Below, piece by piece: positions 13,768-21,445 of a stretch of 64,000 nt of DNA. Positions within the stretch are counted from its first letter, which is position 1. The number at the start of each line of letters is the position of its first letter. Below the pieces are notes generated by a model. The model saw nothing but the letters and a program-made list of their open reading frames with translations, searched no databases and was not told where the DNA came from. The stretch is from Polynucleobacter sp. Tro8-14-1 (lineage in GTDB: Bacteria > Pseudomonadota > Gammaproteobacteria > Burkholderiales > Burkholderiaceae), in the NCBI RefSeq assembly GCF_018881655.1, contig NZ_JACVPX010000002.1:186001-250000 (forward strand), in the 5' to 3' direction. A program made the position numbers and the translations under genes.

Positions 13768-14622
13768 TTAGGGATTACAGTAATCGCACTTTGATGGATC
13801 CGCCTTGATTTGATCCAGCAACATTTCTTCTTTTTTGTACGCACACTTTACGCATGACCATACATTAGCTATTGGCAGATTTGTTGGCGCTTCACAGCTA
13901 GAGCATGGCAAGCCCTTCTTTCTTTCTGTGATCCAGAAGCCAGGCGACTCACACTCTGGGCATACAGAATTCATCTTTCTTGAGAGATCTTGTGTAGCCT
14001 TCAATATGTTAGACATACGCGTGGGATTGGTATGTGCTCTTAAATCATTCTCTACAAATACATTTCCCTTTTTTGAAAGGTTAGTTGCCCAATCGAACGC
14101 TTCTTTCAAAGACTCAAGATCTTTGATTCCTTTACGACACTCTGGGTGATATTCATCATCAGGTCGAACGACTAATTGATGGGTAGTAAATTGTGCCTCT
14201 GAAAGAAGCGCATTTAATTCATCCCAACTTGATACTTGCCGGCTGGTGCTTTGAGCGTGCCCGCCAAAAAAACCAATAACTTCAAGTTTGCGTATGTCAT
14301 CTATTAAAACTACTAACTCGTAATTCCAAGGAAGCATGCCCGTATAGGGATCATTATCAAAAGCACCTTCGCTGGCAATGCCAAGCATAGAATCTGATAA
14401 TTCCATTCCAACCCTAGCCTTTTTTCTGGCGGCATCTAGTTGGGAGCCATATCTTAGAATATCTCTAGTAAAGGTACCTAGTTTATCTGTGTCATACCCA
14501 GAGATATGGACAACTTCTAAGCCATTAGAGTCAAGGAGTTGTGGACAAATGACCGACTCTTTGCCATGTTGAGTTAGCAAACTCGCCTTGAGTCCAGAAT
14601 AGGGTTTTGGATGAGTTGGCAT
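13768..14622 (-). CDS. DUF6671 protein with C-terminal zinc-ribbon pairs
   Basis: 284 residues. The N-terminal two thirds (LLTQHGKE, GYDTDKLGTFTRDI, GMELSDSMLGIASEGAF, DPYTGMLPWNYE) match the DUF6671 family, function unknown. The last 70 residues carry four CxxC knuckles (CPEC, CSSC, CVKC, CDYC), enough for two zinc ribbons, so nucleic-acid or protein binding is possible. It lies 15 bp downstream of the bicarbonate transporter gene on the same strand, so the two are probably co-transcribed. Confidence 0.75.
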   Translation of the reverse strand: MPTHPKPYSGLKASLLTQHGKESVICPQLLDSNGLEVVHISGYDTDKLGTFTRDILRYGSQLDAARKKARVGMELSDSMLGIASEGAFDNDPYTGMLPWNYELVVLIDDIRKLEVIGFFGGHAQSTSRQVSSWDELNALLSEAQFTTHQLVVRPDDEYHPECRKGIKDLESLKEAFDWATNLSKKGNVFVENDLRAHTNPTRMSNILKATQDLSRKMNSVCPECESPGFWITERKKGLPCSSCEAPTNLPIANVWSCVKCAYKKEEMLLDQIKADPSKCDYCNP

Positions 14623-14637
14623 TTTATTTGGATGTTT

Positions 14638-15597
14638 TTAAACAAAATATTTGGCTACTGCGCTATAGATTGGAATGCCTAAGATAATATTTAAAGGGAA
14701 GGTGATGCCAAGGGACATGCCCATATACAAGGCTGGACTTACCTCGGGCATTGCATGGCGCAATACTGCTGGAACCGCAATATAAGAAGCGCTTGCCGCC
14801 AAAATCATCAAAAGGATCGTATCTCCCAGAGAGATATGAAATATATGGCATAAACCCAAGGCAATCATCGCATGGGTAGGCGGCGCGATGAAGGCATAAG
14901 CTAAAGTCACCGAAGGCTTGCCTTTGAGCTCCCCTAAACTCTTGGCGGCAAGCAATCCCATATCGAGCAAGAAGAATGCTAATAAACCCTTAAATAAATC
15001 AATCGAAAAGGGCGCCATGACTTTATGGCCCGAATCACCTGAAATGAGCCCTACTACTAAGGCTCCTAATAAGAGTAGTTGCCCACCATCAGTAAATGAT
15101 TCGTGAAGTATCTTGCCCAATGAAGTGTGGCCACTGGCATTGCCTGAGCGTTGTTGACGAATTCTGTTGGCAAGAATGATGGCGATGATGATGGCGGGCG
15201 ACTCCATGAGGGCCATTGCCGCGGCCATGTGTCCGCCATAACTAATACCGCTTTGATCTAAGACCTGTGTAGTAGTAATAAAAGTAACCGCACTAATAGA
15301 TCCGTAAGTAGCGGCAATCGCGGCGGCATCCAGTTTATCTAGTTTGTATTTAAGACAGTTGTAGCCCAATAGCGGAATGGCTATTGCTAAAGTGATCGCC
15401 AGACCAAGACTAATAGCAATCTCAGGAGTAAAGCCTGATTTGTTTAAAGCAAATCCACCTTTTAATCCCAGAGCCATCAGTAGATATAGCGAAAGAAATC
15501 GAGAAATGGGCTGTGGAATTTCTAAATTGGATTTCACGAGGCCCGCAAAGATGCCGAAGATGAAAAAGAGGATGGTGGGATCTAGCAAGATATTCAT
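14638..15597 (-). CDS. SbtA-like sodium-dependent bicarbonate transporter
   Basis: 319 residues, about ten membrane helices in two inverted halves. Family marks include ALGLKGGFAL near residue 45, AAIAATYGSISAVTF near 95 and ASASYIAVPAVLRHAMPE near 275. SbtA proteins import bicarbonate with Na+; in heterotrophs they may feed carboxylases or pH balance. A LysR gene starts divergently 77 bp away, the usual arrangement for its regulator. A related gene at 22685-23498 is broken, so this cassette copy may be the functional one. A beta-carbonic anhydrase lies elsewhere in the window. Confidence 0.85.
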   Translation of the reverse strand: MNILLDPTILFFIFGIFAGLVKSNLEIPQPISRFLSLYLLMALGLKGGFALNKSGFTPEIAISLGLAITLAIAIPLLGYNCLKYKLDKLDAAAIAATYGSISAVTFITTTQVLDQSGISYGGHMAAAMALMESPAIIIAIILANRIRQQRSGNASGHTSLGKILHESFTDGGQLLLLGALVVGLISGDSGHKVMAPFSIDLFKGLLAFFLLDMGLLAAKSLGELKGKPSVTLAYAFIAPPTHAMIALGLCHIFHISLGDTILLMILAASASYIAVPAVLRHAMPEVSPALYMGMSLGITFPLNIILGIPIYSAVAKYFV

Positions 15598-15674
15598 AAA
15601 TTGTCCTTTGAGGCGATCTTAGGGAAATTTATATGTAAAGTAAAATCGATATTAATACGTTTATATATAGGTAA

Positions 15675-16577
15675 ATGCTGATGAATATTACTTTTAGGCA
15701 GTTAAGACTATTTCTCGCTCTTGCTGAGACTGGAAGCGTTAGCGCGGCCGCTCGCATGGTTCATGTTACCCAACCAACGGCCTCTATGGGCTTAAAAGAA
15801 ATTACGGATGCTGTTGGAGTGCCCCTCTACGAAGTGGTAGCCAGGAAAGTACATTTAACGCAAATGGGTCATGAGTTGGCTAAGACGGCTCGTGCGATTT
15901 CTGGGGAGTGGGATTCTTTCGAACAGCAAGTCAATAGCGTCAAAGGGTTAACACGAGGAAAGTTAAAAGTAGCAGTGGTAAGTACCGCTAAATATTTCAT
16001 TCCCAGAATATTGGGAACTTTTTGTGCGAAGTATCCTCAAATCGATATTTCTCTAGAGGTGCTCAATCGTGATGGTGTAGTGAAAAGATTGGAAGAAAAC
16101 TTGGATGATCTTTACATCATGTCCCAGCCACCACTTCATCTCGATATAGAAGATGAAGTGTTTATGCCCAACCCTTTGTTATTGGTTGCCCCAAAAGATC
16201 ATGCTTTTGCCAAAAAAAAGAATATTGATATCAGTGCGCTTAAGAGTGAAAAGTTTATTTTTAGAGAAAAGGGCTCTGGTACAAGAATGGCAACGGATGC
16301 TCACCTTAAGCGACTAAAGTTCAAGCCTGATGTTAGGTTAGAGCTAGGGAGCAATGAGGCAATTAAACAGGCAGTTATAGGTGGTCTCGGTATCGCAGTT
16401 CTATCCAAGTATTCTCTTGGTGATAAGATTGACCAAGAAGAGGTTGCCATATTGAAATGTAAAGAATTTCCTATTGAATCAAGCTGGCACCTTGTGAGTC
16501 CCAAAGGCAAAAAGTTATCTCCAATAGCCACAATCTTTAAGAAGCATCTATCTCAACAGGCTCAAAGCTGGAAATAG
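15675..16577 (+). CDS. LysR-family regulator, CbbR/CcmR-like
   Basis: 300 residues (298 if the ATG at 15681, better spaced from TAGGT, is used). N-terminal helix-turn-helix with FLALAETGSVSAAARMVHVTQPTASMGLKEI, then a LysR substrate-binding domain. The long gap between half-domains and the CbbR-like tone fit regulators of carbon uptake. Divergent from the SbtA-like gene, so the 77-bp spacer should hold its operator. The stop codon TAG begins remnant R7. Confidence 0.85.
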   Translation: MLMNITFRQLRLFLALAETGSVSAAARMVHVTQPTASMGLKEITDAVGVPLYEVVARKVHLTQMGHELAKTARAISGEWDSFEQQVNSVKGLTRGKLKVAVVSTAKYFIPRILGTFCAKYPQIDISLEVLNRDGVVKRLEENLDDLYIMSQPPLHLDIEDEVFMPNPLLLVAPKDHAFAKKKNIDISALKSEKFIFREKGSGTRMATDAHLKRLKFKPDVRLELGSNEAIKQAVIGGLGIAVLSKYSLGDKIDQEEVAILKCKEFPIESSWHLVSPKGKKLSPIATIFKKHLSQQAQSWK

Positions 16578-16621
16578 AGTCAGGCATCCTGGACCCTGGT
16601 CGATTCCGCCCTGGGCCACCA
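16575..16621 (+). repeat. tRNA-Phe 3' remnant R7
   Basis: TAGAGTCAGGCATCCTGG echoes the D-arm TAGAGCAGAGG and anticodon stem ATCCT with the anticodon loop lost; T loop and acceptor end to CCA follow. The LysR stop codon is its first three bases. Confidence 0.87.
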
Positions 16622-16630
16622 AGAAACACC

Positions 16631-16654
16631 AAAACTACCTTCGGGTGGTTTTTT
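16631..16654 (+). terminator. type A terminator behind R7
   Basis: AAAACTACC, TTCG loop, GGTGGTTTT, then TT; one T-G wobble. Confidence 0.87.
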
Positions 16655-16714
16655 CATTTGGTCAGACGTAAAGGTTGCTTGCCCCAGGATTTTTAACCAT
16701 AATTGCTTACTCCA

Positions 16715-16745
16715 AAAATCATATGTACAATGTACATATGATTTT
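16715..16745. promoter_or_regulatory. 31-bp palindromic operator at the brnT start
   Basis: Two 15-base arms, AAAATCATATGTACA and its exact complement, around a single A. The brnT start codon ATG 16738 lies inside the right arm. BrnA-type antitoxins repress their own operon, so this is the likely site; a repressor here would block transcription or the start itself. Confidence 0.75.
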
Positions 16746-17016
16746 GTTACGATTTGAATGGGAACCCAGAAAAGCTTCAGCCAATCTGAAGAAACACGGC
16801 ATTTCTTTTGAAGAGGCGAAATCTGTGTTTTATGATGAAAGTGCTAAGTTAATTTCCGACCCCGATCATTCGGAGGATGAAGACAGATTTATCTTGCTGG
16901 GAGTAAGCCATTTTCTTCGTGTAATTTTGGTTTGCCATTGTTATCGAAGCGAGGGTAATGTCGTTCGTATTATTTCGGCTCGTAAGGCAACCCCTAAAGA
17001 GTCAAAAGCTTATTAA
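16738..17016 (+). CDS. brnT: BrnT-family toxin
   Basis: 92 residues from ATG 16738. The opening FEWEPRKASANLKKHGISFEEAKSVF is the BrnT signature, and ISARKATPKESKAY is the usual end. BrnT is a RelE-fold ribonuclease that halts translation. No Shine-Dalgarno is visible because the start is inside the operator palindrome, so a leaderless message or a downstream TTG start (16744) is possible. Followed 11 bp later by its antitoxin. Confidence 0.88.
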   Translation: MILLRFEWEPRKASANLKKHGISFEEAKSVFYDESAKLISDPDHSEDEDRFILLGVSHFLRVILVCHCYRSEGNVVRIISARKATPKESKAY

Positions 17017-17027
17017 AGGTGATGAAA

Positions 17028-17237
17028 ATGCGTAAAGAATATGATTTCTCAAAAGCTCGTAAAAATCCATATGCTTCTATGCTCAAGAAGCCCATCACCA
17101 TTAGATTGGATGAGGATTCAGTGAGTTACTTCAAATCTATATCAGAAGAGGTGGGCATTCCTTATCAAAGCCTCATTAATCTCTATTTGCGTGATTGTGC
17201 GTCATCTCGTAAGAAGTTAAACCTTAGCTGGAAGTAG
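17028..17237 (+). CDS. brnA: BrnA-family antitoxin
   Basis: 69 residues from ATG 17028, which follows AAAGG at the right distance; ATG 17022 is too close. YDFSKARKNPYASMLKKPITIRLDEDSVSYFK is the typical BrnA layout: toxin-binding N-terminus, then a ribbon-helix-helix DNA-binding domain (about 25-65). It neutralises BrnT and with it represses the operon. The stop codon lies 8 bp before remnant R8. Confidence 0.88.
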   Translation: MRKEYDFSKARKNPYASMLKKPITIRLDEDSVSYFKSISEEVGIPYQSLINLYLRDCASSRKKLNLSWK

Positions 17238-17245
17238 TCTAGAGC

Positions 17246-17293
17246 TAGAGTCAGGCACCTTGTAGCCCTGGTCGATTCCGCTCCAGGCTACAA
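17246..17293 (+). repeat. tRNA-Phe 3' remnant R8, restructured hairpin
   Basis: Starts TAGAGTCAGGCACC like R7. TTGTAGCC plus a bulged C plus TGG (17260-17271) pairs with CCAGGCTACAA (17283-17293), 11 bp around the T-loop sequence. Both arms differ from the tRNA, so the pairing is not simply inherited. Confidence 0.85.
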
Positions 17294-17302
17294 AGAAACA
17301 CC

Positions 17303-17326
17303 AAAACCACCTTCGGGTGGTTTTTT
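17303..17326 (+). terminator. type A terminator behind R8
   Basis: AAAACCACC, TTCG loop, GGTGGTTTT, then TT. Identical to that of R1. Confidence 0.88.
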
Positions 17327-17374
17327 CATCTGGGTTTGCTATGCTTTGCTCAACGCAATCTTAAATAGACTTAT

Positions 17375-17746
17375 ATGATCCTCGGACTCAGAACAGCAAT
17401 CTATCCAGTGAATGATTTGGCCAAGGCTAAAGACTGGTATTCCCAAGTATTAAAGATGGAGCCATATTTTGATGAGCCTTTTTATGTGGGCTTTCAGGTG
17501 GGCGGGTTTGAGCTTGGACTTTTGCCGCAAGGAGAATCATCTACTGCTGGAGTACAGCCGCTCTGGGGTGTGGCCGATATAGAAACTGCTTTTAAAAGAT
17601 TGCCATTCCTTGGCGCAGAATCTCTTGAGCCGGTGACAGATGTTGGCGAAGGCATTAAGGTTGCCGCTGTAAAGGACCCTTTTGAAAGCCGATTTGGAAT
17701 TATTCAAAACCCTAACTTCAATCCAAAAGAAGCTAAGTGGTACTAA
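17375..17746 (+). CDS. VOC/glyoxalase-family protein
   Basis: 123 residues, one vicinal-oxygen-chelate fold made of two beta-alpha-beta-beta-beta modules: AIYPVNDLAKAKDWYSQVL opens the first, GVADIETAFKRL the second, and DPFESRFGIIQNP closes it, as in many small glyoxalase/bleomycin-resistance-like proteins. Metal ligands are not complete by eye, so the activity is unknown. First of three genes in one cassette with a flavin reductase and a tautomerase, which suggests handling of a small organic or reactive carbonyl compound. Confidence 0.78.
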   Translation: MILGLRTAIYPVNDLAKAKDWYSQVLKMEPYFDEPFYVGFQVGGFELGLLPQGESSTAGVQPLWGVADIETAFKRLPFLGAESLEPVTDVGEGIKVAAVKDPFESRFGIIQNPNFNPKEAKWY

Positions 17747-17763
17747 CTGCCTAAGGAGCAGAG

Positions 17764-18381
17764 ATGACAGATATGTATTCGTATGAGCCCAAGAATGGAC
17801 ATGGTTTACCGCATGATCCGTTTAATGCCATCGTTGGTCCAAGGCCGATTGGGTGGATCTCAACACAAAGCAAAGCTGGGATTATTAACTTAGCCCCCTA
17901 TAGTTTCTTTAATGCGTTTAACTATGTCCCACCAATTATTGGCTTCTCTAGTGTTGGCTATAAAGACACCCTAAGAAACATTGAAGAAACTGGCGACTTT
18001 GTTTGGAACTTAGTTACATTCGATTTAGTAGAGGCTATGAACCAATCATGCGCCCCATATCCGCCTGAAGTCAGTGAGTTTGAGGCCACAGGACTTGAGC
18101 AAGCTAAATCGACATTGGTCATCCCCCCAAGGGTTGCAAAAGCCAAGGTTGCATTTGAATGTAAATGTACTGAGATCATTCAGCTCAAAGGTATTTCAGG
18201 TGAAAAGGCGCAAACATGGTTGGTGCTTGGTGAAGTTGTAGAAATTCATATTGCTAAGTCTTTATTAAAACAGGGAATCTACGAAACCTCAGAGGCTGGT
18301 CATGTCCTTAGGGGTGGCGGTCCAGGCGATTACTTCACTATTGGCAAAGAGCAACTCTTTAAGTTGTATAGACCTAAATAA
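17764..18381 (+). CDS. flavin reductase-like FMN-binding protein
   Basis: 205 residues of the flavin-reductase-like split-barrel family: NAIVGPRPIGWISTQSKAG, then NLAPYSFFNAFNYVPPIIGFSS and TGDFVWNL are its FMN-binding signatures. Members reduce or bind FMN, often as partners of oxygenases, though no oxygenase is next to it. AAGGAGCAGAG precedes the ATG. Second gene of the cassette, 17 bp after the VOC gene. Confidence 0.85.
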   Translation: MTDMYSYEPKNGHGLPHDPFNAIVGPRPIGWISTQSKAGIINLAPYSFFNAFNYVPPIIGFSSVGYKDTLRNIEETGDFVWNLVTFDLVEAMNQSCAPYPPEVSEFEATGLEQAKSTLVIPPRVAKAKVAFECKCTEIIQLKGISGEKAQTWLVLGEVVEIHIAKSLLKQGIYETSEAGHVLRGGGPGDYFTIGKEQLFKLYRPK

Positions 18382-18423
18382 GGTTGAATCTGTTTAAGAT
18401 GGATGGACCCAAGGAGAATAGTG

Positions 18424-18813
18424 ATGCCATTAGTCAGAATTAATTTAAGTAAAAAACACTCTGAGAGCTTTGCTCAGCAAGTCGGAGACATTATCTATGA
18501 GGTGATGCGCGAACAAATCAACGTTCCTGAAGACGATAAATTTCAGATTATTACTAGACACGATGCATCGGAATTAAATATTCCAAAAAGCTATCTAGGA
18601 ATTGAATATTCAGAAGGCATCATTTTTATTCAAGCGACCATAAGTTTTGGAAGGTCTATTGAGATAAAAAAGAGGCTATATAAAGTCATTTGTGAGACTT
18701 TAGTGCAAAAGCTTAAAGTCAGACCACAGGATGTTTTTATTAACCTGCTTGAGGTAAGCAAAGAAAATTGGTCGTTTGGTAATGGTGAAATGCAATATGC
18801 CGATAAGGATTAG
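18424..18813 (+). CDS. tautomerase-family protein (MSAD-like)
   Basis: 129 residues from ATG 18424 (AAGGAG upstream); this start puts Pro directly after Met, the catalytic N-terminal proline of the tautomerase superfamily. FGRSIEIKKRLYK near residue 75 holds the conserved Arg pair of the malonate-semialdehyde-decarboxylase-like branch (Tautomerase_2). Reaction uncertain. Third gene of the cassette. Its stop codon TAG is inside the anticodon arm of remnant R9. Confidence 0.8.
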   Translation: MPLVRINLSKKHSESFAQQVGDIIYEVMREQINVPEDDKFQIITRHDASELNIPKSYLGIEYSEGIIFIQATISFGRSIEIKKRLYKVICETLVQKLKVRPQDVFINLLEVSKENWSFGNGEMQYADKD

Positions 18814-18850
18814 AGATCCTCGGCCCAGGTCGATCAGTCCCGGCGACCAC
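18807..18850 (+). repeat. tRNA-Phe 3' remnant R9
   Basis: GGATTAGAGATCCT keeps the anticodon stem GGAT/ATCC with a new loop; the T arm and acceptor end are decayed (GGTCGATCAGTCCCGG, then CGACCAC). GGTCG can pair with CGACC. Confidence 0.8.
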
Positions 18851-18858
18851 GAATCACC

Positions 18859-18883
18859 AAAACCACCTTCGGATGGTTTTTTT
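18859..18883 (+). terminator. type A terminator behind R9
   Basis: AAAACCACC, TTCG loop, GATGGTTTT region and T run, one mismatch from the consensus. Confidence 0.85.
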
Positions 18884-19004
18884 CACTTGGGGCAAGGGCG
18901 TTAAAACGGCATGCCATGCTTAGAGTAGGCTTATTAAATCAGCCTCAGCAGGCTAGAGGGGTAAAGAGCATAATAAAAATATATTAAAAATAAGAGGTAG
19001 CCAA

Positions 19005-20357
19005 ATGCTTGATACGCTTATTTTGAGCAGAATTCAATTTGCTTCGAATATGACTTTTCATATTCTTTTCCCAACCATATCGATTGCATTGGGATGGGTA
19101 CTTTTTTATTTCAAAGTTAAATTTAATAAAACTGGCGACTCAGTATGGAGCGAAGCCTATCAATTCTGGGTCAAGATATTTGCCTTAACCTTTGCGCTTG
19201 GGGTTGTCAGCGGCATTACGATGAGCTTTCAGTTTGGAACTAACTGGCCTGGATATATGCAAACGGTTGGCAATATCGCAGGGCCTTTGCTTGGCTACGA
19301 AGTTTTATCCGCATTCTTCCTTGAGGCAACTTTTTTAGGAATTATGTTGTTTGGCTCTAAACGAGTCTCTCAAAGAGCGCACACTGTCGCCACATTTTTA
19401 GTTGCTTTCGGCACATCACTTTCAGCATTTTGGATCATTGCCTTAGATTCTTGGATGCAAACCCCACAGGGGTTTGAGATGATCAATGGTCAAGCACATG
19501 CGACCAATTGGATTGAGATTGTCTTTAATCCTTCGATGCCTTATCGCCTCCTTCATATGATGACAGCATCATTTTTGACGGTAACATTCTTAATTGCAGG
19601 CATTTCTTCTTATCGATATTTGAAAGGCATCAATCTTTCTGGCAACCGAGCGCTGATCAAATTGGCAATGACTATGGCGGTGGTGTTGGCTCCATTACAA
19701 ATTGTGCTTGGCGATTCACATGGCCTAAATACGCTGGAGTATCAGCCTGCAAAGGTGGCGGCAATGGAGGGAATTTGGGAAACAACAAAAGGTGCCCCCG
19801 CCGTTTTATTTGCCATACCGGATGAGAGTATTAAAGCCAATAAATACGAAATAGCTATTCCAAAACTCGCATCTTTATATTTGACACACTCATTTGCGGG
19901 TGAGGTGAAAGGTTTGGATGCTTTCCCTGGGGCAACCCCACCAGTCGCCCCCATTTTCTTTGCCTTTCGCATTATGGTCGGCATTGGCATGTTGATGCTC
20001 TTTACCGCATTCGTTGGGTTCTTCCTGGCAAGAAAAAATAAAGAACTACCAACTTGGCTCTTAAAAGGGCTCAGTGTGATGACATTTTCTGGTTGGGTCG
20101 GTGTAGTTGCCGGCTGGTATGTGACCGAGATAGGCAGACAGCCTTACCTTGTTAGTGGAGTGCTAAAAACTGCTGATGCAGTTACTAAAGTGCCTACCAA
20201 TATGGTTTTAGGTACGCTCGTAATGTACCTTGCGCTGTATTTTGGACTTATTGTTTCTTATATTTGGGTTGTGTTTTATTTAGCAAGACAAGCTAATCCT
20301 GTACATATTATTGATGAGCAAAAACCAGGCCTCATTAACAACATTGCAGGAGCATAA
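19005..20357 (+). CDS. cydA: cytochrome bd-type quinol oxidase subunit I (CIO type)
   Basis: 450 residues, about nine membrane helices. Heme ligands are in place: His19 (MTFHILFP), His184 (YRLLHMMTA) and the GRQPY region near residue 375 (GWYVTEIGRQP). The quinol-binding loop is the short form, so it belongs with the cyanide-insensitive CioA branch rather than the long-loop E. coli CydA. With subunit II it reduces O2 using quinol in the inner membrane. Cargo of the last cassette, AGAGGTAG upstream of the start. Confidence 0.92.
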   Translation: MLDTLILSRIQFASNMTFHILFPTISIALGWVLFYFKVKFNKTGDSVWSEAYQFWVKIFALTFALGVVSGITMSFQFGTNWPGYMQTVGNIAGPLLGYEVLSAFFLEATFLGIMLFGSKRVSQRAHTVATFLVAFGTSLSAFWIIALDSWMQTPQGFEMINGQAHATNWIEIVFNPSMPYRLLHMMTASFLTVTFLIAGISSYRYLKGINLSGNRALIKLAMTMAVVLAPLQIVLGDSHGLNTLEYQPAKVAAMEGIWETTKGAPAVLFAIPDESIKANKYEIAIPKLASLYLTHSFAGEVKGLDAFPGATPPVAPIFFAFRIMVGIGMLMLFTAFVGFFLARKNKELPTWLLKGLSVMTFSGWVGVVAGWYVTEIGRQPYLVSGVLKTADAVTKVPTNMVLGTLVMYLALYFGLIVSYIWVVFYLARQANPVHIIDEQKPGLINNIAGA

Positions 20358-20359
20358 GA

Positions 20360-21373
20360 ATGATTCCTAATTTATACGAACCATCTGGTTGGTTGCCCCT
20401 TTTCTTTTTGGTTGCAATGGGAATTGCAATGATTGCTTACGTTATCTTGGATGGATACGACTTGGGTGTTGGTATCTTATTGAATCAGGCAAGCGAATCA
20501 GAAAAAGACATCATGATTTCATCAATTGGTCCTTTTTGGGATGCTAATGAAACTTGGTTAGTACTCGGGGTCGGAGTGCTCTTGATTGCCTTTCCAATGG
20601 CCCATGGCATTATTTTGACTGAGCTCTATTTGCCTGTAGGCATTATGTTGGCTGGTTTAATTTTACGAGGTGTATCTTTTGACTTTCGTGCAAAGGCCCA
20701 TTTGAGTCAGAAGGCAGTGTGGAACTTTCTATTCTTTTTTGGTAGCTTCTTGGCTGCGGCATCTCAAGGGGTCATGGTTGGTAGAGAAGTGATTGGTTTT
20801 GACTCTGGATACTTGGGCTGGATATTTTCTTTTATCGTTGCGCTATGCCTGCCTGCCGGGTATGCCCTATTGGGCGCTAGCTGGCTGATTATGAAAACGT
20901 CTGGTGAGTTACAACTCAAGGCAGTAGGTTGGGCAAGAAAATGCCTCTTATTAACGGCGCTTGGTGTTGGGATCATTTCTGTAGCGACACCATTCTTTAG
21001 TGCAGAGATTGCGGCAAAGTGGTTTACCTTTCCCAATGTCTTTTTCTTGTTGCCGTTCCCAGTTCTGACCTTGGCCTGTTTTATCTTGATCGATTTGAAC
21101 TTGTTAAAAATGCAAAAAAATAAGCCCGCTCCTGTATGGGTGCCTTTTGCTCTAAGTGTAGCCATCTTTGTCCTGGCTTTTTTAGGAATTGCTTACAGCA
21201 TGTTCCCTTACATCGTTGTCGACAAAATGACGATTTGGGAGGCGGCTTCAGCTACGGAATCATTGTGGGTCATATTTTGGGGGGCTATAGTTGTGCTGCC
21301 AACCATCATTGGATACACCATTTATTCCTACAAAATCTTTTGGGGCAAAACTGAGCCGCTGAGTTATTACTAA
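20360..21373 (+). CDS. cydB: cytochrome bd-type quinol oxidase subunit II
   Basis: 337 residues, eight or so membrane helices, with the family's DGYDLGVG (near 32) and GPFWDANETWLV (near 57) segments. It starts 2 bp after subunit I and ends with a short tail; no cydX-like small frame was seen behind it. Partner of CydA in terminal oxidation, useful under low oxygen. The decayed remnant R10 follows after about 55 bp. Confidence 0.92.
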   Translation: MIPNLYEPSGWLPLFFLVAMGIAMIAYVILDGYDLGVGILLNQASESEKDIMISSIGPFWDANETWLVLGVGVLLIAFPMAHGIILTELYLPVGIMLAGLILRGVSFDFRAKAHLSQKAVWNFLFFFGSFLAAASQGVMVGREVIGFDSGYLGWIFSFIVALCLPAGYALLGASWLIMKTSGELQLKAVGWARKCLLLTALGVGIISVATPFFSAEIAAKWFTFPNVFFLLPFPVLTLACFILIDLNLLKMQKNKPAPVWVPFALSVAIFVLAFLGIAYSMFPYIVVDKMTIWEAASATESLWVIFWGAIVVLPTIIGYTIYSYKIFWGKTEPLSYY

Positions 21374-21429
21374 AGCCCTAGGACTGACTTTTTAATTACC
21401 GCACTCCTTGTAACGGTCATTAGGCGCTA

Positions 21430-21442
21430 CGCCGGGCCACCA
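21430..21442 (+). repeat. tRNA-Phe 3' end remnant R10
   Basis: Only GCCGGGCCACCA of the acceptor strand is kept, followed by AAGAAAATC and a terminator at the usual distance. It is the most decayed and most distal remnant, and marks the right edge of the array. Confidence 0.65.
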
Positions 21443-21445
21443 AGA

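Noticed and set aside
8775-18850. Integron with attC sites
   Set aside because: No IntI-type integrase and no attC R-boxes; repeats are alignable to tRNA-Phe. The layout is only similar.
8775-21442. CRISPR array
   Set aside because: Repeats are decayed tRNA pieces with kilobase spacing and genes between; no short regular spacers or cas genes.
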